From: JACVRW01 sp963733885
GTDB lineage: Bacteria; Actinomycetota; Thermoleophilia; Solirubrobacterales; Thermoleophilaceae
NCBI GenBank assembly: GCA_963733885.1
Contig: CAVTES010000007.1
Location: 1 to 64,000, forward strand
Direction: 5' to 3'
Length of the DNA stretch: 64,000 nucleotides
Made by a program: the position numbers and the translations under genes. Positions 1 through 8,618 of the stretch are shown in pieces; the first letter of the stretch is position 1, and each line of letters starts with the position of its first letter. The notes below the pieces were generated by a model. The model worked only from the letters and a program-made list of their open reading frames with translations. It was not told the origin of the DNA and did no database searches.

Positions 1-310
1 TTCCGCAAATCGCGCAAGGCGCAACTCGAGGCCGGAGTGCTCCCTCGCAAGGCGGGCGCAAGCGGACCGAGGCGCGGAATCGTTCGAGGCCGGCTTGCGC
101 TCTTAGCCCGGCAGGTCTTCGGGCCTCGTCCTTGAAAGGGTCCAGCTTCGACGGCCGCGGCGGGCGCACATAGCGCGGCGGGCCCTCGCGCCGCAGCGCG
201 CGGCGGACAGTGTTGCGGTCGTGGCCGGTGCGCCTGACGATCTCGTGGATCGAAAGCCCCTCGACCTCCTTCATCCGCCTGATCTCCGCCCAGCGCTGCA
301 CCTCGAGCAC
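1..310 (-). pseudogene. IS21-family transposase IstA, N-terminal fragment
   Basis: Reading leftwards from a GTG at 310, the frame gives a typical IstA beginning (VLEVQRWAEIRRMKEVEG) followed by a Tnp helix-turn-helix (SIHEIVRRTGHDRNTVRRAL). About 65 codons in, after SKLDPFKDE, the expected IstA sequence is lost and only low-complexity translation follows, so the gene is decayed or frameshifted even before the window edge. The catalytic DDE domain is not in the window. Upstream of the start, at 386-428, lie IS21-type terminal repeats in the correct orientation. This copy differs from the complete IS21 at 1845-4456. The family call is sure; whether more of the element lies to the left cannot be seen. 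Confidence 0.8.
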
Positions 311-693
311 AGCCTTCCTCCTCGCCAGTCACATGACCCGGCGAGGCTCGACTTCATCCCGGACGAAACCGACTACCCATCAAGCGGGTGCGATTTCAAC
401 CGGCCCAGACGGGTGATTATTCGGGCGGCGCCCACACTCGACCGCCCTCCAGCGCGCTCGCCTGGGAACGAAAGGGGGGCGTCCGTGGGCGCGCGATCGG
501 CTCCTGCGCCGCTCCCTGCTCGCGTTGAGGAGCAGCACTGCTCGCCTTCGCGCTCGCTCGTCGTTCAAGGCGGTCGTCCGTGACCTGCCCAACGACCTGG
601 CGGCTTCGATGGTCCAACTCCCCCCGCTCGCGTGCATTGCGATCCGGTCAATGCGCGAAGGCCACCCCTGGGCGGAGGCGCATCTCGCCCCCT
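311..693. other. Intergenic, no gene seen
   Basis: Apart from the IS21-type repeats at 386-428 I see no supportable gene. Open frames on both strands have arginine/proline-rich, low-complexity translations typical of unconstrained high-GC DNA. Confidence 0.5.
386..428. repeat. IS21-type terminal repeats of the istA remnant
   Basis: Two imperfect copies of a motif starting GGGTGNNNTT (386-403 and 411-428) lie 76 bases upstream of the istA fragment. The first, GGGTGCGATTTCAACCGG, is nearly identical to the repeats at 11748-11765. Multiple short repeats at the termini are normal for IS21 elements. The exact outer end was not defined. Confidence 0.55.
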
Positions 694-1315
694 CTAGCCG
701 GCAAGGACGATGACGATGAAGATCACGAGAACGATCTCGCTGACGATCCACGAGTTCGCGCCCATCCAGTCACGGATCTTCGGCAGCAATGTCTCGGCTC
801 GTCGGCCCAGCGCCAAGACGAGCAGGGCGGGCAGGGCGAGGAGGAGAACGGTGAGGAAGACGAACGGAAGCGCGTGCCACCAGGGATCACCGTGATTCGC
901 GAGGTGGGTGCCGACGACGACCGAGCTGATGAGATCGCTGGGAAAGAAGCCCAGTAGGAGGAACCCGAGAGTGAAGCTGAACCTGGGAGACGCGGTCTCC
1001 AGCTTGCCCATCCACTTCGGAGGTTCGGCGTTCTTCCTTCCGTGGAAGACGTAGACCATCAAGACGAGGAGAAGGGCAACGATCACGTAGTCGATCGTCT
1101 GCGACTGCGAGCCGCTGTGGTCGTCGCCGGTCTTGATGCCTTTGGCGACAAAGTAGGCAATCGTGACTACTCCGAGGATCGAGGCTCCCGCACCGAGCAC
1201 ATAGGCAGCCGAGTCCGCCTTCCACCTTTCGCTGGTCGCGAAAAAAGAAGGAGCTGATGATCTGCGCGCCAGCGATCATCACGAACGCCAAGGGCAGGGT
1301 GGCGGCGACGGTCAC
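694..1315 (-). pseudogene. GAP-family (Sap/SfLAP-like) membrane protein, frameshifted
   Basis: Starting from GTG at 1315 the frame reads MTVAATLPLAFVMIAGAQII; a second frame continues from VLGAGASILGVVTIAYFVAK to the stop at 694. They join at a run of six A on the plus strand (near 1248-1253): removing one base gives one continuous protein of 206 residues. Several hydrophobic segments alternate with short loops, and a conserved-looking block (SPRFSFTLGFLLLGFFPSDL) matches the GAP family, membrane proteins related to mycobacterial Sap that help export glycolipids. The homopolymer site makes a sequencing error plausible; otherwise it is a recent pseudogene. The true substrate is unknown. Confidence 0.7.
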
Positions 1316-1699
1316 AATCAGCCCGCGCCTTGGGAGGACCTGTTTTCCGGCGACATCGCCGCGGCAGTATCCCTCCTAACTGGCCGAGAGGCCGCTTCCA
1401 TGCGAAGGGGCACTTCTGCCTCGCGCGAAAGGGAGCCGTCTCCAAGGTCACTGCGAGGCGGCTGCCTTCGAGGACAATCAGGCGTCCGCGGCCGAGCGAT
1501 TCGGCGCCCTCGCCACTGCTGGAATTGTGGAAAAGCGGGAGTGATGCCCGCGCTTCTGCAATGCGCGAATTGCGGCAGCGACGTCGGCGTCACGGAGCCA
1601 CCTGCTCATCGGGGCATGAAAATTCGGGTCGTGGAGGCTCTGTCCGGCCCCGTGCGTACGGTCGGGTGATCCGGGACAGGGGCCTTCTGGGAGAACGCA
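1316..1699. other. Intergenic, no gene seen
   Basis: Both strands were read; the open frames look like noise. The right-hand part probably contains the left end of the IS110 element, but its boundary is not resolved. Confidence 0.4.
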
Positions 1700-1844
1700 G
1701 ACGGCAGGCCGTTTTGGACGATGGGCTGTGAGCCCGTGCTAATCGGTGGCCGCCCCTGCGACTCGCCCGGATTGTGCTGCGAGCACGTATCGGTCTGTGT
1801 CGTTCGCCCGCTGCTTCTCCCGCCTTGGCGATTCGTGAGGAGGT
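1700..1844 (+). ncRNA. Candidate IS110 left-end leader (possible bridge RNA region)
   Basis: This stretch would lie immediately upstream of the IS110 recombinase before the IS21 insertion. It contains compact hairpins GGGCT-GTG-AGCCC (1723-1735) and GTGCT-GCG-AGCAC (1774-1786). IS110-group elements are known to express a structured bridge RNA from the non-coding segment next to the recombinase gene that specifies donor and target. No guide loops were identified here; the assignment rests on position and hairpins only. Confidence 0.3.
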
Positions 1845-1908
1845 TGGGAACGGCGGCCTGAGTTGGCCCCATTGTGGCGGCTTGTTTTGGCCCCACCTTC
1901 CGTCCGAT
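1845..1908. repeat. IS21 left terminal inverted repeat
   Basis: Begins TGGGAACGGC and contains two TTGGCCCCA copies at 1863-1871 and 1887-1895. It pairs with the right end at about 4393-4456. Confidence 0.8.
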
Positions 1909-1960
1909 TGTCGGCTGAGCGTGCGCGCGTCAACGCGCGCATGGGGGGTCGGCAGAGGGG

Positions 1961-3495
1961 ATGGGTTCCAGGGTGGAGCTGTTTGAGCGGATCCGCAGGG
2001 ATCACGACGGGGAGGGGCTGTCGATCCGGGCGCTTGCTGCGCGCCATGGGGTGCATCGACGGACGGTGCGGCAGGCGCTTGCGTCGCCGCTGCCGCCGTC
2101 CAGGAAGCGGCCGGAGGGCCGGCCGGCGCCGGCGCTGGGTTCGTTTCGGGCGCTGATCGACGAGTGGCTTGAGGCCGACCGGGCGGCGCCGCGCAAGCAG
2201 CGTCACACGGCTCGGCGGATCTGGCGGCGACTGGTCGACGAGCACGGCGCGGAGGTGGCAGAGCGCACGGTGCGCGAGTACGTCGCCGCGCGGCGGCGCG
2301 AGCTGGGCGAGCCGGGCCAGGTGTTCGTGCCGCAGATCCACCAGGCGGGGGTCGAGGCCGAGGCCGACTGGGGCGAGGCGCAGGTAGTGCTCGCCGGGCG
2401 GCCGGTGAACGTGCACTTGTTCTACCTGCGTGCGTGCTTCTCGGGCGCGGCGTTCTGCATGGCCTTTCGCCGCTGCACCCAGCAGGCGTTCCTGGAGGCG
2501 CACGTCGAGGCGTTCGCGTGGTTCGGCGGCGTCTTCGCGCTGGTCCGCTACGACAACCTGGCGGCAGCGGTCAAGCTGGTGCTGCGCGGGCGGCGGCGCG
2601 AGGAGACCGATAGGTTCGTCGCGCTGCGCTCGCACTACCTGTTCGAGTCGGCGTTCACGTTGGCGGGGCTGGAGGGCGCGCACGAGAAGGGCGGCGTCGA
2701 GGGCGAGGTCGGCCGCTTTCGCCGCAACCACCTGGTTCCAGTGCCCGAGGTGGCCGACCTGGCCGAGCTCAACGCGCTGATCCGCGCCGGCTGCGAGGCC
2801 GACTTGCAACGCACGATCGTCGGCCGATCCGAAGCGGTCGGCCAGGCGCTGGCCAGGGAGCGGCCGCTGCTGCGGGCGTTGCCGGCCGAGCCGGCGGACA
2901 CCGATGAGCCTTCGTCGGTGAGGGTCGACAGCAAGGCGCTGGTCACGGTGCGTAGAACCGCTACTCGGTCCCGGTCGCGCTCGCCGGCCGGCGCGTGCTG
3001 GCCCGGGTCGGCGCGCGCGAGATCACGATCGTCACCGACGGGCGGGTCGTCGCCCGCCACGAGCGGCTCGCCGAGCGCTTCGCGGTCAGCGCGCGCTTAG
3101 ACCACTACCTCGAACTGCTGCGGCGCAAGCCGGGTGGGCTGGCCGGGTCGCTGGCGCTGCACCAAGAGCGCGAGCGCGGCGCCTGGCCCAGCTGCTTTGA
3201 CGAGCTCTGGCAGGCGATCGCCGCGAAGGTGGGCGCCTCCGAGGCCGCGCGCCAGATGGTCGACGTGCTCATGCTCGTCCGCGAGCACGGGCCCAAGCAC
3301 GTCGAGCTCGCCGTCCGCGGGGCGCTCGCTGCGGGCGCGCACGACGGGCGCGCCGTCGCCGTGCTGGCCGTCAAGGCCGATCGCCGCGAGCCGGCCGCGC
3401 CGCTGTGCGGCCTCGAACCCCGGTTGGCCGGCCACGAGCGACCGGCGCCCGACCTGACCGACTACGACCAGCTGCTCAAGGAGACCCGCCGATGA
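1961..3495 (+). pseudogene. istA: IS21 transposase IstA (one-base frameshift)
   Basis: IstA is the DDE transposase of IS21 elements. The ATG at 1961 opens a frame with an N-terminal HTH (SIRALAARHGVHRRTVRQAL) and the catalytic core: D in EADWGEAQV, D in VRYDNLAAAV and E in EKGGVEGEVG. Near 2953 the frame fails: restoring one base (reading cgt-cag-aac instead of cgt-aga-acc) continues into the C-terminal part found at 2995-3495. The repaired product is 511 residues, normal for IstA. The stop overlaps the istB start as ATGA, consistent with translational coupling. The deletion is either a sequencing error or a recent inactivation. Confidence 0.88.
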
Positions 3496-4268
3496 CCCCG
3501 AACGCGAAGACCGCCGCGATCGAGGCGCTGATCGAGGCGCACGCCGTCGAGCTCGAGCTGCCGACGGTGCGCCGCCGCTTCCGCCAGTTCGCCGCCGAGG
3601 CCACGCGCGAGCAGCAGACCCCTGTCGCCTACCTCGCCGCGCTGCTGGACGCCGAGGTCCGTGAACGTGCCGAACGCCGCGAACGGCGGCGGCTGATCGA
3701 CGCGCGCTTCCCGCTCCTCAAGCGCCTCGAGGACTTCCGCTTCGCCGACAACCCCAACGTCCCGCAGGCCACCATCGCCGCGCTCGCCGAAGGCACCTGG
3801 ATCGACGACCGCGAGAGCGTCATCCTCGTCGGCGAAAGCGGCAGCGGCAAGACACACCTGGCAACCGCGCTGGCCGTCTGCGCCTGCCAGCAAGGCCGCC
3901 GCGTCCGCTTCACCACCCTCGCCGGCCTCGCCAACGAGCTCCAACAAGCCCAGAGCCGCCGCGAGCTTGCCAGGGTCGTCGGCCGCTACGCCCGCACCGA
4001 GCTCGTCGTTCTTGATGAACTCGGCTACCTCGCCCTCCCGGACGGCGCCGCCGAACTCGTCTTCCAAGTCCTCTCCGAGCGCCACGAACGTGGCAGCCTG
4101 ATCGTCACGACCAACCTGCCCTTCGGCGAATGGACCAAGGTGTTCCCCGACCCCCGCCTGGCCAAGGCCGTCGTCGACCGCCTCACCCACAAGGCCCACA
4201 TCATCGACACCGGCACCGAGTCCTGGCGCTTCCGCCACGGCCTCGCGCGCACCAAGGCCAAGCGATGA
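3492..4268 (+). CDS. istB: IS21 helper ATPase IstB
   Basis: IstB is the DnaC-like AAA+ ATPase that binds target DNA and activates IstA. The ATG at 3492 overlaps the istA stop, giving 258 residues, the usual length. Walker A is GESGSGKT (about residues 114-121) and Walker B is ELVVLDELGY, followed by the sensor region IVTTNLPFGEW. The N-terminal 80 residues are charged and helical, as in the family's IstA-interacting domain. The gene is intact and lies wholly within the 1845-4456 element. Confidence 0.93.
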   Translation: MTPNAKTAAIEALIEAHAVELELPTVRRRFRQFAAEATREQQTPVAYLAALLDAEVRERAERRERRRLIDARFPLLKRLEDFRFADNPNVPQATIAALAEGTWIDDRESVILVGESGSGKTHLATALAVCACQQGRRVRFTTLAGLANELQQAQSRRELARVVGRYARTELVVLDELGYLALPDGAAELVFQVLSERHERGSLIVTTNLPFGEWTKVFPDPRLAKAVVDRLTHKAHIIDTGTESWRFRHGLARTKAKR

Positions 4269-4392
4269 CCCCCGCCGCCGAGGCGCGCCCGCGCGCCGAT
4301 CGCGGCTCCGCCTCGCCCTACGGGCTCGGCTCCGCCACGACCGGCGCGCGGCTGCGACACCAACCGTTCGGGCAACATCTCACTACCAAGTC

Positions 4393-4456
4393 AACCGACG
4401 CGAACTGGGGCCACATCAGGCCGCCGCGCCGGGGCCACTGCAGCCTGCCGCTCCCA
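4393..4456. repeat. IS21 right terminal inverted repeat
   Basis: The reverse complement begins TGGGAGCGGC and contains the TGGCCCC motif twice (4431-4437 and 4406-4413 on the plus strand as GGGGCCA). The terminal 25 bases match the left end at about 20 positions. Confidence 0.8.
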
Positions 4457-4467
4457 GAGGTTAGGTC

Positions 4468-5728
4468 GTGCATCAGTTGCAGCAGGTGTCTAGATGGATG
4501 GGTCGGGCGGTGGGCCTGGATTTGCACCGCGATTTCTGCGAGGTCGCGATCTGCGAGGACGGTGTGGTGCGCTCGGCGGGCCGGGTGGAGATGGCCCCGG
4601 AGGGGCTTGAGGCGCTGGCCGCCAGTTTGGCGCCCAGCGACCGGGTGGCGCTGGAGGTCTCGGGCGGGGCGTGGGAGGTGGCGCGCATTGTCGAGCCGCA
4701 CGTCGAGCGGGTGGTGGTGGTCTCACCGGACGACACCGGGATCGCGCAGGCGCGCACCAAGACCGACCGCTTCGATGCCCGCAAGCTGGCGAGCCTTCTG
4801 TGGAGGGGCGAGCTTGAGTCGGTGTGGATGCCCGACGAGCGCGCCCGCGTGCTGAGGCGGCGGTTGGCGCGCCGCGAGCAGCTGGTCCGCACGCGCACCG
4901 GGTAAAGAACGAGGTGCACGCGGTCTTGATGCGCCGCCTGCAGGGCAAGCCGCCGTACTCAGATCTGTTCGGGTCAAGGGCCGCAAGTGGCTTGGCCGGC
5001 TGAGCCTGCCGCCCGAGGAGGCAGAGACGATCCAGGCCGCGCTGCGCCACATCGCCTTCCTGGACCGTGAGATCGAGCAGGTTGAGCGCATGGTCGCCGA
5101 GCGGCTGCTGACCTGGCCCGAGGCCAAGCGGCTGATGACCGTGCCGGGCGTGAACCTGATCGCCGCCGCCAGCTTCCTGGCCGCGGTCGGCGACATCGCC
5201 CGCTTTCGCGACTCGAGCAAGCTGGTCGCCTACCTCGGTCTCGATCCCCGCGTCAGGCAGTCCGGCGAGCAGCCGGCCCGCTCGGGCAGCATCTCAAAGC
5301 GCGGCTCGGTATCGGCGCGCTGGGCGCTGGTTGAGGCGACCTGGTCGGCGGTAGAGCAGCCCGGGCCGCTGCGCGCCTTCTACCTCCGGGTCAGGGCCCG
5401 CCGCGGGCATGGCAAGGCGATCGTGGCCGCCGCGCGCAAGCTCGCGGTGGTGTGCTGGTGCATGCTCAGCCGCGGCCAGGACTACGCCCACCAGCAGCCG
5501 TCGCTGACCGCCAAGAAGCTGCGGCGGCTGGAGCTCGCCGCCGGCGCCCCCGCCCGCAAAGGCAGGCCCTCCGGCGTCTGGGTCACCAACCAGAAGCTGC
5601 GCCGGGCCGAGCAGCGGCTCGCCGCCCAAGCGCAGGCCTCCTACGAGCGCACCGTCCACAACTGGCAGGCCTGGGGACCCGACGAGAAAAAGGAAGCGGG
5701 CGCGAGCGTGACAGCGGGGCGCGCATAA
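4468..5728 (+). pseudogene. IS110-family DEDD transposase/recombinase, two frameshifts
   Basis: The GTG start at 4468 follows a GAGG ribosome-binding sequence. The N-terminal RuvC-like domain shows the DEDD residues: D18 in GLDLHRD, E63 in ALEVSG, D100 and D103 in TDRFDARK. The frame breaks near 4901 (one base missing) and again near 4972 (one base missing); repairing both joins to the C-terminal transposase_20 domain (PGVNLIAAASFLAAVGDI, then SGSISKRG with the conserved serine). The last residues are a long basic tail. Frameshifts would inactivate it unless they are sequencing errors. Homology is certain. Confidence 0.88.
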
Positions 5729-5767
5729 TTCAAAAGGCCCTCTAAGGGCAAGTCGCGCGGCAGGCCC

Positions 5768-6035
5768 GCGAGCCCCAGACGCCTGCACTTCGACACGTCA
5801 TCGCTCGCGCCCACAACGCAACCTAGCGCCGCTCACCGACGTCGACCACCCCGGCGGCGACACCGCGAGCGCAAATACCGACCACGATCGGCCCGATCGA
5901 GACGGCCGGCGACCGAGCCTGCCTCACGGGGGCCGATCTAAGGCCCTCCGACGACCCTCCGCGACCCATCCATCGTCCGGAATCGCCGCAAATTCCGACA
6001 GGACCGTCGCCGGCCACCATTGATTTTCATCGGGT
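5768..6035. other. Spacer between IS110 remnant and group II intron
   Basis: No gene is evident in this stretch. It separates the IS110 right end (not precisely defined) from the group II intron 3' end. Confidence 0.4.
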
Positions 6036-6111
6036 TCGGGTAGGCGGGAGGCTCGCCGGCCCTTTGGGCCTTGACGGCCAGCGGCACCGGAGTGCCTCCC
6101 GCCCCCTCATC

Positions 6112-6144
6112 GAACCGTGCGTGCGGTTCTCCCGCACACGGCTC
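6112..6144 (-). ncRNA. Group II intron domain V
   Basis: On the minus strand this reads GAGCCGUGUGCGG, a GAGA tetraloop-like turn, then CCGCACGCACGGUUC. It is a 33-nt hairpin with the AGC-type catalytic triad region and a 2-nt bulge typical of domain V. The maturase stop codon (UGA at 6145-6143) overlaps its first bases, as in many compact group II introns. Confidence 0.85.
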
Positions 6145-7500
6145 ACCGACATCGTTCACCGCCGGCAAACGCACGCGTGGACCTGACCGTTCCGCTGAGG
6201 CGATAGACGCCCATCTGCGTCGTCCACTCGTAGTTGAAGCGGCTGACCCAGTTGCGGCCCCGGAGCCCGTGCTTGGCGCTGGCGAGGATCGCGAGGCGCT
6301 CGTTGGCGTAGCTGTCGATCGCGGAGAACTTCGCCGCGGAGTTTCCGTAGCGAAAGTAGTTCCCCCAACCACGCAAGGCGTGGTTGACGTTCTCGACCGC
6401 CCACTCCAACGGCAGCCTCGCCCGCCTGCGGTCCGTCAGCGCGCGGATCTTGGCCCTAATCCGGGCCATCGCCCGCGCCGACGGCCACTGCAGCAGATAC
6501 CAACGTCCGTCCTTCCGCGACCTCCCCATCCGGTGGTGGAAGCCGAGGAAGTCGAACCCCTCGGCGCCTCCGGCGAGATGCACGATCCTGGTCTTCTCGG
6601 ACGAAAGACGCAGCCCGAGCGTTTCCAGGACCGCCGCCACCAGTTCGCGGGCCGCCTCGGCCTGCTTGCGGGTGGCGCAGAGGACGACGAGGTCATCTGC
6701 GTAGCGGACCAGCACTCCCAGCCGCCGCCCCTCGGCCTGCCACGCCTCATCGAGGACATGGAGGGCGATGTTTGCGAGCAGCGGTGAGAGCGGCGATCCC
6801 TGCGGGGTGCCCGCTTCTTGCGCGGACACGATCCCGCCCTCGAAGATCCCCGCCCGAAGCCAGCCCCGCAGCAGCTTCAACATCCGCCGGTCCGAGACCC
6901 GCCGCTCGACCTGAGCGAGAAGGGCCTCGTGATCGATCTCGTCAAAGCAACTTTGGATGTCGGCGTCGAGCGCCCACTGCTTGCCCTGGAAGGTGGCCGT
7001 CTGCCTGACGGTCTCCTTGGCGTGGTGGGCCGAGAGCCGGGGCCGAAACCCGTAGCTCGAGGGCAGGAAGTCGGCTTCAAAGATCGGCTCAAACACGATC
7101 CTCGCCGCCGCCATCACCACCCGGTCGGCCACCGTGGGGATGCCGAGCGGTCGGGTCTCGCCCCGCCTGCCCGGCTTCGGGATATGGGCTCGCCTCAGCG
7201 GCCGCGGCCGGTATCGGCCGGCGCGCAGCCCGCGGCGAGCCGATCGAGGAAATCGCCCGCCCCGGAGGCCACGATGTCGTCGATGGTGACGCCATCGACG
7301 CCCGCGGCCCCGCGGTTTTGACGGACCTCGCCCCAGGCCCTCTCAAGCACGTCGCTGCGGGCGACCTTGTCATAGAGGGCGTGGAAGCGGCGATCCCGAT
7401 CCTGCTTAGCACAGCGGTAGAGCACGCGTTGGAGAGCACGAACCTGGTCCACGCCCTGGGCGCGGCTGACGGACCTAGCCCTGTTTCGGGCACTCGTCAA
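6143..7500 (-). pseudogene. ltrA: Group II intron reverse transcriptase/maturase (one frameshift)
   Basis: The intron-encoded protein binds the intron RNA, promotes splicing and reverse-transcribes it. From TTG at 7500 (preceded by a GAAGAGAGG-type ribosome-binding site) the frame runs through AALYDKV-like RT0/RT1 blocks to about 7217, where one missing base shifts it; the downstream frame continues from ELRAGRYRPRPLRRAHIPKP to the stop at 6143. The repaired protein is about 452 residues. Visible motifs: GTPQGSPLSPLLANI (RT4), VRYADDLVVLC with the YADD catalytic site, and a maturase X domain (VNHALRGWGNYFRYG). There is no HNH endonuclease domain. Inactive as read unless the indel is an error. 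Confidence 0.88.
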
Positions 7501-8004
7501 GTCCCTCTCTTCCTTCCCGTGCGTCGATGAAGCGCGGGCCCTTCCCCATGTGGCCGGCTCTCCCGGCCTCGGAGTACTACGACCCGCTCCGACTGCCGCT
7601 CGGCCGCTCCGCCGCTTCCCGGGTTCGCCGGTTATAGGCGGGCATCGCTTCCCGACACCCCGCAGGCGCCGGGGCCGAAACGGCTCTCCCGAGTTCCCAG
7701 GACGACCATCCACACGTTCAACGCCCGCTACGCCGGAGGGTTCCTCGGCGCCCGCTCCTGGACCAAGGGCGCCTTCCGTGGCCTTCGCCGTGGACGAACC
7801 GGCTCGGCTCCCTCTCTCCCGCCCGACGGGGCGGGTCTGCTTGACGACGCTCGTTCGGGCTTCACTCGCGTTGCAGACCGCGCGGTCGCTCCCGCCCCGC
7901 TTCGCACCCGGCCTCTCGACCACGCACGGGGGCTTCGCTACCAGGGACCCAGGCATCTCCCCGGACCGGACTCGCACCGGCAGGCCGCCCTGAACTTGTC
8001 GCTC
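7501..8004 (-). ncRNA. Group II intron 5' RNA (domains I-III, start of IV)
   Basis: Non-coding on the minus strand between the intron 5' end and the maturase start. It is rich in short complementary G/C stems and contains GUGCG-type segments, fitting domains I-III. Individual subdomains were not folded. Confidence 0.6.
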
Positions 8005-8618
8005 GTTATGTCATGTCGAACTCCTTATCGTCATGGCACCGAGCAGTCTCGGCGCACTCGTCCGCAGCAGGCGTCTGGTCGTCGTCCGCGCAGACGCTCG
8101 CATCCAGGCGGAAGGAGCAGCGCGACCCCGGTCCCGGTCGCGCCGCTCCCTTCACGCGAAAGCGCCACTGCCGCAAGCCGACCTCGATTGGTCGGTTTTA
8201 CGTCCTATAGCGGGGAAAATCGACCACTCGGCGCATCGAGTGCCCGCTTTCGGCTCGCGCAAATCCGGGCAGCGCGACGACCGATCGGACCGACGTCGAT
8301 CACTGCTCCTCTGAGTGTCCTGTCCGCTTCGCCGGCGAAAGGCTGGCAGGCACACTCGATGTACCGGCTGACGAGAACGGTGGTCCACGTCGAAGGGTCA
8401 GGGACCACGACTTGCGCGACCAAGGCATTGGCACAGGAGCAGATGCGCCGCCCACCGCCGCGGCCCTTCAGATCAGGTTGAAGAGTGCGAGCGGCTGCGG
8501 GTGGTACTTCGCGATCGCGTCCCGAGCCCCGAAGGTCGCAGGATGGCGCCGCTTGAACGCGTTTGCGAGGAACGGTGCATCGTGGTTAGGGTGGAGGCCA
8601 ATCGAGAGGAGGGAGCGA
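8005..8618. other. Region without a supported gene
   Basis: The 614 bases between the intron and the next secreted protein hold no convincing gene. A minus-strand open frame at 8205-8423 has a moderately protein-like middle (IECACQPFAGEADRTLRGAV), but it has no recognisable domain or good ribosome-binding site. A decayed gene is possible. Confidence 0.4.

Larger units (their letters stand above)
1845..4456 (+). mobile_element. IS21-family insertion sequence (2612 bp) with GAGGT target duplication
   Basis: The element carries istA and istB in order. Its ends are inverted: the left starts TGGGAACGGC and the right, reverse-complemented, starts TGGGAGCGGC, with similarity continuing over about 60 bases. 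Each end has two internal copies of a GGCCCC-containing motif (1863-1871 and 1887-1895; 4406-4413 and 4431-4437). The five bases GAGGT occur at 1840-1844 and 4457-4461, a target duplication within the usual IS21 range. Apart from one frameshift in istA the element is intact, suggesting recent insertion. Confidence 0.9.
1690..5760 (+). mobile_element. IS110-family element interrupted by an IS21 element
   Basis: A DEDD recombinase pseudogene (4468-5728) is preceded by its ribosome-binding site, which now directly abuts the right end of an IS21 element. Removing 1845-4456 and one copy of GAGGT joins 1700-1844 to the recombinase start, restoring a leader of about 150 bases with small hairpins. 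IS110 elements have no terminal inverted repeats, so the outer boundaries are approximate: a weakly similar GGCC-rich stretch occurs near 1681-1711 and near 5737-5767. Nesting is clear; exact ends are not. Confidence 0.5.
6036..8004 (-). mobile_element. Group II intron with maturase/RT gene
   Basis: On the minus strand an RNA-like 5' region (about 8004-7501) leads into a reverse transcriptase gene, followed by domain V (6144-6112) and a domain VI-like stem ending with a bulged A in the cctacccgaac stretch (about 6045-6035). The 5' end is placed at GAGCGAC (8004), which deviates from the GUGYG consensus, so it is approximate. The length of about 1.97 kb and the RT without an HNH endonuclease domain fit compact bacterial group II introns. 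The RT is frameshifted, but the ribozyme could still be spliced in trans by another maturase. Confidence 0.82.

Noticed and set aside
1739..2809. Minus-strand frame across the IS21 left half
   Set aside because: Arginine-rich shadow of istA; the IS21 ends and istA/istB on the plus strand explain the region.
8205..8423. Minus-strand open frame with somewhat protein-like sequence
   Set aside because: No recognisable domain, no ribosome-binding site, and it lies in a non-coding stretch beside the intron; kept only as a possible remnant.
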